Below the pieces are notes generated by a model. That model ran no database searches. It had not been told where the DNA came from and saw nothing but the letters and a program-made list of their open reading frames with translations. A stretch of DNA of 12,179 nt from Alphaproteobacteria bacterium (GTDB lineage: Bacteria; Pseudomonadota; Alphaproteobacteria; UBA2136; UBA6156). The DNA lies in NCBI GenBank assembly GCA_027489415.1, contig JAIXZU010000053.1, positions 1 through 12,179 on the forward strand, given 5' to 3'. This document shows positions 1-5,750 of the stretch, one piece after another (position 1 is the first letter of the stretch; the number at the start of each line of letters is the position of its first letter). The position numbers were made by a program, and so were the translations under genes.

Positions 1-2
1 AC

Positions 3-84
3 AAACAGTCATCCAGTTGGGGTTTGACGAAGCGCAGTGTACGAGCGTACACAAGCTTCGGCAAAACGCGACTGGGGACTGTTT
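3..84. repeat. Long imperfect inverted repeat upstream of rlmJ
   Basis: The segment folds almost end to end. Positions 3-10 pair with 77-84 (eight pairs), 13-17 with 71-75, 22-25 with 64-67, 28-33 (CGAAGC) with 55-60 (GCTTCG), and 37-42 (GTGTAC) with 47-52 (GTACAC) around a GAGC tetraloop, with small internal loops between. A short TTTTA run follows. It could be a dispersed palindromic element, a structured leader of rlmJ, or the terminator of a gene to the left of the window. The pairing is seen directly; the role is not known. Confidence 0.55.
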
Positions 85-113
85 TAGCCCCTGCCATCAA
101 TCGGAGACAAAAC

Positions 114-965
114 ATGTTAAGTTATCAGCACGCCTACCACGCCGGAGGACCGGCAGACGTTGTAAAACACACCCTCTGGGCGGCCATTCTCACGCAGCTC
201 GTGAAAAAGGAGTCCCCGCTCCACGTCTTCGAAACCCACTCCGGCCGTGGCCTCTACCCCACCTCCGCACCGGAAACCCAGAAAACGCCGGAATACCTCA
301 CCGGTGTCGCCCGCATTCCCATGGCCAATACCACACCGTACATGGATGCCGTCCGCACCCTTAACACGGTTGACGCCCGCCTCATGGCCCAGCTTGAAGT
401 CATCCCCGGCTCTCCCGCCGTCGCGAAACACGTACTGCGGGATGTTGACCACCTCCACCTCGCCGAAGCCCACCCGCTGGAACTCGAACACCTGCGAACC
501 AACTTCCCCCACGCCCTGCGCCGCGAACGCAATATCCACATCCATGAAGGGGACGGCCACAAGCTCATCCCCACCCTCATCCGCCCCGGCAACCGCAATG
601 CGGTATTGATAGACCCCTCCTACGAAATCAAAACCGAATACCAGCAAGTGGTGGAAACGGTGCGGGACATCATCACCCGCGCCCCCAACACCACCGTCAT
701 GGTCTGGTATCCGCTCCTGAACCCGAAAAAGAACAGCCAGCTGCTGATTGACCGCCTCAAATCCCTGAACGTCTCCGCCACCTTCCTCACCCACTACGGC
801 TGGAATAAGCCGGACGCGGACGGCATGCACGGCACCGGCCAGATCATCTTGGGCCTGCCCTACAAAATCGAGCGGGACCTCACCGAGACCCTCAAATCCC
901 TCGCCCCCCAGCTGAAGCAGAAAGCGGCGGACCTCACCACCACCATGCTCATCCCCCGCCGTTAA
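114..965 (+). CDS. rlmJ: 23S rRNA (adenine(2030)-N6)-methyltransferase RlmJ
   Basis: This 283-aa protein matches RlmJ over its full length; the family is usually about 280 aa. RlmJ uses S-adenosylmethionine to methylate N6 of A2030 in 23S rRNA. The N-terminus (MLSYQHAYHAGGPADVVKH) is the family signature and sets the start at ATG 114, with a GGAGA ribosome site just upstream. A longer reading from base 24 would translate the hairpin and is rejected. Further motifs are the SAM loop ETHSGRGLY (residues 40-48), the PGSP segment near residue 98, and DPSYEIKTEYQ (167-177), which corresponds to the DPPYEMKTDYQ catalytic motif of the E. coli enzyme. Two positions differ from the E. coli form: Ser169 replaces the second proline and Arg45 replaces a small residue in the SAM loop. 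Asp167 and Tyr170 are kept, so activity is likely. It appears monocistronic, 80 bases ahead of ctaA. Confidence 0.93.
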   Translation: MLSYQHAYHAGGPADVVKHTLWAAILTQLVKKESPLHVFETHSGRGLYPTSAPETQKTPEYLTGVARIPMANTTPYMDAVRTLNTVDARLMAQLEVIPGSPAVAKHVLRDVDHLHLAEAHPLELEHLRTNFPHALRRERNIHIHEGDGHKLIPTLIRPGNRNAVLIDPSYEIKTEYQQVVETVRDIITRAPNTTVMVWYPLLNPKKNSQLLIDRLKSLNVSATFLTHYGWNKPDADGMHGTGQIILGLPYKIERDLTETLKSLAPQLKQKAADLTTTMLIPRR

Positions 966-994
966 GTTAACGCTGCCACAGGTCACGGCACTTC

Positions 995-1023
995 CTGATC
1001 ACTGATCACTGGTCACTGATCAC
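995..1023. repeat. Tandem TGATCAC heptamer array, copy 1
   Basis: Four head-to-tail units of the heptamer TGATCAC make a 29-base block; the third unit reads TGGTCAC. Each intact unit contains the palindrome TGATCA and one GATC site. The block is bounded by a direct repeat CACTTCCTG (989-997 and 1021-1029). It lies in the rlmJ-ctaA gap and ends 22 bases before the ctaA ATG. A copy differing at two bases lies at 2066-2094. Function is unknown. Confidence 0.9.
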
Positions 1024-1045
1024 TTCCTGTCCTAAGGTATCACCC

Positions 1046-2011
1046 ATGCCAAACATCAGTCTCCCCCGCCTCATAGGCTTCGTCCTTGTCCTGACTTACA
1101 TCCTCATCATCGTCGGTGGCGCCACCCGCGTCTACGACGCCGGCATGGCATGCCCGGACTGGCCCCACTGCTACGGCTATTATGTTCCATTCCCCGAAAG
1201 CAAGATTCCCGGCGGCTATGTGGTGGATGGTGCCCATTACACCGCCATTCAGGTCGCGTTGGAATGGGGGCACCGCGCACTGGCGTCTCTGGTCGGTGTC
1301 GGCCTGCTCGCCATACTTGCCCTCTTTGCCATGCACCTGCGCGCAGGGCAGGGGCGGGCCGCCATCCTGCCAATGGCCACGACCGTCGGCCTGCTCATCG
1401 TCCAAATCGGGCTCGGCGGGCTTACGGTCCTTAAATCGAACATTCACTGGAGCGTCGTCCTCCATCTCGGCACCGCCATGCTCTTCTTTGCCAGCCTCGC
1501 ATGGTTGCGCCGTGCGGTGGCCAGCGGTGGTCAGCGCCAGCCGGTGGCCGCTCCCCGTACCACCCGCGGCGTCATTTATGTGTTTGCGGCTTTGGTCTGG
1601 GTCACCATGCTCATAGGCGCCTTCGTCAGCTCCAGTCATAGCGGCGGCGTCTGCGGCGGCCTCTTCAGCTGTGCGGGGAACTGGATGCCCTCCCCGAAGG
1701 TGGACCTCGGCCAGCACATCCACATGCAGCACCGTCTCTATGCCTTGCTCACCGTCATCCTCAGCATTGTGCTGGTGGTCGTGGTCAAGCGCACCGCCCC
1801 CACCCTGCGCAGCGGCGCCATGCATGCCCACGGCATGGTCTGGGGGCAGGTGGCCCTCGGCATCGCAACCCTCTACAGCTTTGCCTCGTACCCGGAGCTC
1901 TACCACCCGCTCAGCATCCTGCACCTCGCCTGGGGCGCGCTGTTGTGGCTTGCCGCCATCGGCCTCATCCTCAATCTGCACTACGGTAAGCACGGCCGCT
2001 TCCACGGTTGA
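1046..2011 (+). CDS. ctaA: Heme A synthase CtaA (COX15 family)
   Basis: This 321-aa integral membrane protein with about eight helices oxidises the C8 methyl of heme O to the formyl group of heme A, the cofactor of aa3-type oxidases. Both periplasmic cysteine pairs are present: Cys36/Cys42 in ACPDWPHCYG and Cys203/Cys209 in VCGGLFSCAG. The conserved heme-ligand histidines are visible as EWGHR (His76), VVLHLG (His140), MQHR (His229) and SILHLAWG (His293), in the two-fold repeated pattern of the family. The start is ATG 1046 with AAGG at 1034-1037. It is the first gene of a compact block with ctaB (six-base gap), ctaG and a hydrolase. Upstream is the TGATCAC array, so any control element would sit on or beside that repeat. 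Family membership is clear from the cysteine and histidine motifs. Confidence 0.94.
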   Translation: MPNISLPRLIGFVLVLTYILIIVGGATRVYDAGMACPDWPHCYGYYVPFPESKIPGGYVVDGAHYTAIQVALEWGHRALASLVGVGLLAILALFAMHLRAGQGRAAILPMATTVGLLIVQIGLGGLTVLKSNIHWSVVLHLGTAMLFFASLAWLRRAVASGGQRQPVAAPRTTRGVIYVFAALVWVTMLIGAFVSSSHSGGVCGGLFSCAGNWMPSPKVDLGQHIHMQHRLYALLTVILSIVLVVVVKRTAPTLRSGAMHAHGMVWGQVALGIATLYSFASYPELYHPLSILHLAWGALLWLAAIGLILNLHYGKHGRFHG

Positions 2012-2017
2012 AACCTC

Positions 2018-2968
2018 ATGCCAGCCTCCGTCCAGCGCCCCGCATCTGCCAACTCTCATGACACACTGATCACTGATCACCGATCACTGATCACGGACTT
2101 GGTCATGTTGGTCAAGCCGCGCATCATCCTCCTCCTTGCCATCACGTCCACCTGTGGTGCCCTGGTGGCGGTCAAGGGGAATACCGAACTCCTGCACGTC
2201 TCCCTCGCCGCCATAATGTGGGGGATCCTCGGCCTCATCCTCTCCGCCGGTGGCGCCAACGCAGTGAATATGTGGTTTGACCGCGACATCGACCCCCTGA
2301 TGAACCGCACCAAAAACCGCCCGCTCCCCGCCGGCCGCATGCAGCCGCGCACCGTCCTCGCCTTCGGCATCATGCTCATCGTCCTCGGCACGCTCGCCGC
2401 GGCTCTGGCCAACCTTCTTACCGCCGCCATGGCCCTCTCCGGCGCCCTCTTCTACGTCTTCATCTATACCATGATGCTCAAGCGCCATACGGTGCAGAAC
2501 ATCGTCATCGGCGGCGCCGCAGGTGCCTTTCCACCTCTTGTTGGCTGGGCCAGCGTGCAAAACGACATTCTCTCTCCCCTGCCGTGGCTGATGTTCGCCA
2601 TCATCTTTTTCTGGACGCCCCCCCACTTCTGGGCCCTGGCCCTGATGAGCAATGCGGACTACACCCGCGCCAAAGTCCCCATGTATCCCGTGGTCCACGG
2701 CGAACCCGCCACGCGCCTCGCGATTGTCCGTTACCTGACCGTGCTGGCCCCGATGACACTCCTCGGCGGTCTCTTCGCTCCCCTCGGCTGGCTTTACACC
2801 ACCACCGCCCTCGGCCTCGCCATCTGGTGGGGCGCCTCCGCGTGGCAGCTGCTCCACGCGCCGCAAACCACCGCCCAGAACCGCACCCCCGCCCAAATCG
2901 TTTTCCGCCGCAGCCTCAGCTACCTCGCACTGCTGTTCTCCGCCATGGTCATGGATAGCTTCCTCTAA
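2018..2968 (+). CDS. ctaB: Protoheme IX farnesyltransferase CtaB (heme O synthase, COX10 family)
   Basis: This polytopic UbiA-superfamily prenyltransferase adds a farnesyl group to heme B, giving heme O for CtaA. The first Asp-rich motif with its neighbourhood lies at residues 81-108 (NMWFDRDIDP, then NRTKNRPLPAGRM). The loop KRHTVQNIVIGGAAGAFPPL is at 155-174, and the second polar motif SNADYTRAKVPMYPV at 211-225. The reading gives 316 aa from ATG 2018. Family members usually begin a few residues before the LVKPR segment, so ATG 2105 (287 aa, MLVKPRII) is a strong alternative. The first 29 residues are poorly conserved in type, and residues 17-26 (LITDHRSLIT) are simply a translation of the TGATCAC array. 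Neither start has a convincing ribosome site; ATG 2018 lies six bases after the ctaA stop and could be coupled. The stop overlaps the ctaG start (TAATG). Confidence 0.93.
   Translation: MPASVQRPASANSHDTLITDHRSLITDLVMLVKPRIILLLAITSTCGALVAVKGNTELLHVSLAAIMWGILGLILSAGGANAVNMWFDRDIDPLMNRTKNRPLPAGRMQPRTVLAFGIMLIVLGTLAAALANLLTAAMALSGALFYVFIYTMMLKRHTVQNIVIGGAAGAFPPLVGWASVQNDILSPLPWLMFAIIFFWTPPHFWALALMSNADYTRAKVPMYPVVHGEPATRLAIVRYLTVLAPMTLLGGLFAPLGWLYTTTALGLAIWWGASAWQLLHAPQTTAQNRTPAQIVFRRSLSYLALLFSAMVMDSFL
2066..2094. repeat. Tandem TGATCAC heptamer array, copy 2
   Basis: Four heptamer units, the third reading CGATCAC, form a 29-base block that differs from copy 1 (995-1023) at two bases. All four units hold a GATC site. 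The block lies inside the upstream-start reading of ctaB and ends 10 bases before the alternative ATG 2105. It therefore either encodes a dispensable N-terminal extension or sits in the ctaA-ctaB spacer. Confidence 0.9.
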
Positions 2969-3567
2969 TGGCCCGCAAATCCCACACCAAAACCCTGCTG
3001 CTTTGTTTTGTTGGCCTCGTCTGGGGTATCGGCCTCACCATTGCCGCCGTACCTCTCTACCGTCTGTTCTGCCAGCACTTCGGTATCGCCGTGCCGTCCA
3101 TTGTCACCGGCCCCGGCTATACCCCATCACCTTCCACTAATCTTCCTTACACTTCCCCACCACGGGAAATCACAATCCGCTATACGGCTAACGTTGCGGG
3201 TGGCATGCCCATCAAATTTCACCCCATTTCATACTCCCAAAAGGTCACTTTGGGCCAGCCGGTCCTCACTGCCTACGCCGCCAAAAACCACGGTAGCCGC
3301 GCCTATGACGGTGTCGCCGTCCACATGCTCTTCGCCATGGGCGGCCCCGGCGGCATCGATGTCTCAAAATACGTCAACCTCCAGCAATGCTTCTGTTTTG
3401 AACAGGAACACTACCCCGTGGGCGCCGATCTCAACCTCCCGCTCTCCTACACAATCTCACCGGATCTCCCCGAAGGAATCCACACGATTTCATTTGCTTA
3501 CACGCTCTTTGAAGCCCTGCCGGATGATCCCCGTATCAAGCTAAAATCCACTGCCAATGCCCGTTAA
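2968..3567 (+). CDS. ctaG: Cytochrome c oxidase assembly protein CtaG (COX11 family, CuB insertion)
   Basis: This 199-aa protein has one N-terminal membrane helix (about residues 9-29) and a periplasmic beta-rich copper-binding domain. Cox11/CtaG delivers copper to the CuB centre of oxidase subunit I. The family landmarks are present: VPLYRLFCQ with Cys35 just after the helix, and the copper motif QCFCFEQE with Cys141 and Cys143. MPIKFHPISYSQKVTLGQP (80-98) matches the family's MPW.F.P.Q...V..GE segment in a diverged form. The YFNKIQCFCFTEQ context usual in the family reads YVNLQQCFCFEQE here, so the motif is intact. ATG 2968 overlaps the ctaB stop by one base, indicating translational coupling. 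Its own 3' end overlaps the hydrolase start by 11 bases. Downstream target CoxA is encoded in this window at 5751. Confidence 0.95.
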   Translation: MARKSHTKTLLLCFVGLVWGIGLTIAAVPLYRLFCQHFGIAVPSIVTGPGYTPSPSTNLPYTSPPREITIRYTANVAGGMPIKFHPISYSQKVTLGQPVLTAYAAKNHGSRAYDGVAVHMLFAMGGPGGIDVSKYVNLQQCFCFEQEHYPVGADLNLPLSYTISPDLPEGIHTISFAYTLFEALPDDPRIKLKSTANAR

Positions 3568-4417
3568 GTTCACCCGTAAACCTCTCACGTTAGGTCGTAT
3601 CATGATGTTATCCCTCATTCTTATTGCTCCCTTTGCCGGCTTTATTGCTTTCCTCACAACTCAACAAACCCGCATGATTCTCCCCGCTAAAGTGAATGAA
3701 ATCAGCGCTGAAGACCTCGCTCCCGGCTACGAAACCCTCAGCCTCCCAACACCGGACGGCGCCACCCTCCACGGCGTCCTCTATCCCGCCAAAAAGCAAA
3801 CAACGACCCTCATCCTCGCGTTCCCGGGCAACACCCATAACGCCGTCGGCTTTGCGGCATTCCTGAAAGCAAATGTCTTCCCCGAGGACGATATCGCCGT
3901 CGCCTCACTCTCCTACCGCGGCTATCCCAACGGCATCACGCCGCCCAGTACCGGCAAGCCCTCTCAAAAAGCGATGTTCGAGGACGCCGAACTCATCTAC
4001 GACCAACTCACCACCCGCCTTAAGCCAACACAGGTCAAAGTCATCGGCTACAGCATCGGCACCGCCGTCAGCAACCATCTGGCCCTCAGTCGCCCCGTGG
4101 AAAACATGGCCCTCATGGCTCCCATCGCTAGCGTCCGCCGCATTGCCCAGGAACGTTACCGCTTCCTACCAGTAGGTCTCCTACTCCAGCATCCCTTTGC
4201 TACGGAGGACACCATCGCCAGCCTCAAAACCCCTACCACCCTTATCTATTCCCCAACCGATGGCCTCGTTCCAACACATCACGTCGAAAAAATCCTCCGC
4301 AAAGCAAACCCCAGTCTGCCTCTCATCGCGGTTCCGGAAACCAATCACGTCAGCCTCGTCCTATCCCCCAAAATTCCCGCCCTTCTTCGGGAATCCTTGG
4401 GCTACAAACCCCTGTAA
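3557..4417 (+). CDS. Membrane-anchored alpha/beta hydrolase
   Basis: This 286-aa protein has a basic N-terminus and one hydrophobic segment (about residues 16-34), then an alpha/beta-hydrolase domain resembling the Bem46/ABHD13 group. The catalytic triad can be read directly: nucleophile Ser166 in GYSIGT, Asp235 in SPTDGLVP and His264 in TNHVSL. FPGNTHN (89-95) is the oxyanion-side HG-type loop, and SYRGYPNG (119-126) is typical of the group. The substrate cannot be told from the sequence; lipid, ester or peptide are all possible. The start at ATG 3557 lies inside ctaG with an 11-base overlap and no strong ribosome site. ATG 3602 or 3605 would remove the basic N-terminus but keep the hydrophobic segment. 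Overlap with ctaG suggests cotranscription with oxidase assembly genes, but a role in assembly is only inference. A strong terminator follows. Confidence 0.85.
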   Translation: MPVKFTRKPLTLGRIMMLSLILIAPFAGFIAFLTTQQTRMILPAKVNEISAEDLAPGYETLSLPTPDGATLHGVLYPAKKQTTTLILAFPGNTHNAVGFAAFLKANVFPEDDIAVASLSYRGYPNGITPPSTGKPSQKAMFEDAELIYDQLTTRLKPTQVKVIGYSIGTAVSNHLALSRPVENMALMAPIASVRRIAQERYRFLPVGLLLQHPFATEDTIASLKTPTTLIYSPTDGLVPTHHVEKILRKANPSLPLIAVPETNHVSLVLSPKIPALLRESLGYKPL

Positions 4418-4446
4418 AAAAAGCCGGGGTTCTCCCCGGCTTTTCT
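4416..4446. terminator. Bidirectional rho-independent terminator
   Basis: GCCGGGG (4423-4429), loop TTCT and CCCCGGC (4434-4440) form a perfect GC-rich stem flanked by a run of seven A (4416-4422) and TTTT. It lies between the convergent hydrolase and rlmI stops and can serve both. Confidence 0.92.
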
Positions 4447-4455
4447 CAGTGCCGT

Positions 4456-5673
4456 TTAGTCAAGCTGGAAGGTCAGGCACTTAAGGTAACTGTTTTCAGC
4501 CAGCATCATATGCTGTGGGTGGTCAAAGTCAGCGCCACCAACCCGCACAATCCGGCCGCTTCGGCCAGCCCGCCGGATACCTCGCACACTCGCCGCCATA
4601 AAGTCTTCAAGCGTAGCATTATGGCTGCAACTGCACAGTGTCAGGTACCCTCCACCGCGCACCAGTGTCGCACCAAGGCGCGCAACCTTTTCATAGCCCT
4701 TCAAGCCTTCCGCCATCACTTTCGCACTTTTAATAAAGGCGGGAGGGTCACACACCACGGCATGGAAACGCCGATTCTCAGCCCCCAGTGTTTCCATCGC
4801 CTCAAAGGCGTGCTCCACCCTAAACTCACAACGCTCGGCAACACCTTGAATTTTAGCACTCTCCCGCGCAAGGTTCATGGCATGCAAACTGGCATCCACC
4901 AGCGTCACCTTGTCGGCACCGGCCCCAGCCATCGCCAGCCCAAAGCCGCCAATGTGGCTGTAAACATCAAGCACTTCAATCTCTGTACCCTTGGCATCTG
5001 CTTGTGCCTTCAGGGTGGCTACAATCTGTCCCATAAACGCATGGTTGGCACGCTGGTCATAAAACCATCCGGTTTTTTGCCCACCGGTAATGTCAGCCAC
5101 GAATTCAAGTCCGTTCTCAAATACCGTCCCACGTCCTTCTGGCACGTCACCGGCCACATCCACGTCATCGCTCACCGGCAGGCCTTCTAAGCTGCGGGCC
5201 GCTGTATCCATGCGCCATACCATACCCTTGCAACCGGTTACGGAAATCAGCGCCGCCTCAATCTCATCTTTTAACCGCTGCATCCCTGCCGTGGTAATTT
5301 GTCCAACCAATACGTCACCGAACCGGTCAACCACCAATCCGGGTAAATCATCGCCCTCGCTATGCACAAGGCGGTAATAAGGGGTTACAGGCCGGCGGCG
5401 CAGCGCTTGTCGCAAACGCTCTTCTAACCATGGCACGTTAATCTCAGCATCAGGCTTGCTGCTCAGCTTGCGGCAGGCAATCAGGGTGGCGGGGTTAAAG
5501 GTATAAGTCCCAACCGGCTCGCCGCGGCTATCCACCACGGTCACAAGGCTACCGGCCTCCAGCGCCTTCAGGCGTGGCGTCATCTCAAGTTCGTTGGAGA
5601 ACACCCACGGGTGGCCAGCCTTGGCCCGTCCGTCACGCTTCGGCAACAACGCCACAGTTTCTAACTTAGACAT
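4456..5673 (-). CDS. rlmI: Class I rRNA large subunit methyltransferase, RlmI family (PUA domain plus SAM methyltransferase)
   Basis: This 405-aa protein matches the RlmI/YccW family, which methylates C5 of C1962 in E. coli 23S rRNA. An N-terminal PUA-like RNA-binding domain (about residues 1-75) includes AKAGHPWVFSNELE (17-30). A central segment, HSEGDDLPGLVVDRFGD (104-120), is characteristic. The Rossmann methyltransferase domain follows, with GGQKTGWFYDQRAN (197-210), the SAM loop VLDVYSHIGGFG (234-245, usually F-S-Y-T-G-G-F), DPPAFIKS (309-316), a CSCSHN motif (347-352) and the C-terminal DHPQHMMLAENSYLK (384-398). The start is ATG at 5673, with AGAAGGGA seven bases upstream; an in-frame TTG farther out is rejected. 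The exact target base is inferred from family membership. It is divergent from coxA across a 77-base gap and convergent with the hydrolase. Confidence 0.88.
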   Translation of the reverse strand: MSKLETVALLPKRDGRAKAGHPWVFSNELEMTPRLKALEAGSLVTVVDSRGEPVGTYTFNPATLIACRKLSSKPDAEINVPWLEERLRQALRRRPVTPYYRLVHSEGDDLPGLVVDRFGDVLVGQITTAGMQRLKDEIEAALISVTGCKGMVWRMDTAARSLEGLPVSDDVDVAGDVPEGRGTVFENGLEFVADITGGQKTGWFYDQRANHAFMGQIVATLKAQADAKGTEIEVLDVYSHIGGFGLAMAGAGADKVTLVDASLHAMNLARESAKIQGVAERCEFRVEHAFEAMETLGAENRRFHAVVCDPPAFIKSAKVMAEGLKGYEKVARLGATLVRGGGYLTLCSCSHNATLEDFMAASVRGIRRAGRSGRIVRVGGADFDHPQHMMLAENSYLKCLTFQLD

Positions 5674-5680
5674 CTGAACA

Positions 5681-5688
5681 TCCCTTCT
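5681..5688 (-). promoter_or_regulatory. Ribosome binding site deciding the rlmI start
   Basis: On the minus strand AGAAGGGA sits seven bases before ATG 5673. The alternative upstream TTG at 5697 would place this sequence inside the coding region, so the ATG is preferred. Confidence 0.75.
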
Positions 5689-5713
5689 CTTTAACAACTG
5701 CCAGTGCTATAAC
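5685..5713 (+). promoter_or_regulatory. Candidate promoter of coxA
   Basis: TTCTCT (5685-5690) and TATAAC (5708-5713) are 17 bases apart in the divergent rlmI-coxA gap. The -10 box is good and the -35 box is weak. It would give a leader of about 30 bases. Assigned by pattern only. Confidence 0.3.
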
Positions 5714-5750
5714 CTCCAACAACATAGTACACAAGGGACGATTCACACCC

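Noticed and set aside
24..113. N-terminal extension of rlmJ by 30 residues
   Set aside because: It translates the hairpin region, lacks a ribosome site, and the family N-terminus begins exactly at ATG 114.
117..986. 289-aa open frame on the minus strand over rlmJ
   Set aside because: It is antisense to a well-matched gene; the Gly/Val-rich composition is what the complement of C-rich codons gives.
995..2094. CRISPR array
   Set aside because: The heptamer units are contiguous without spacers, and the two blocks are about 1 kb apart with genes between.
1040..2896. Long minus-strand frames over ctaA and ctaB
   Set aside because: The rows are Asp/Glu/Gly/His-rich shadows of GC-rich membrane-protein codons, with no family motif.
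4510..5190. 226-aa plus-strand frame over rlmI
   Set aside because: The complementary strand carries all RlmI motifs in order; this frame shows none.
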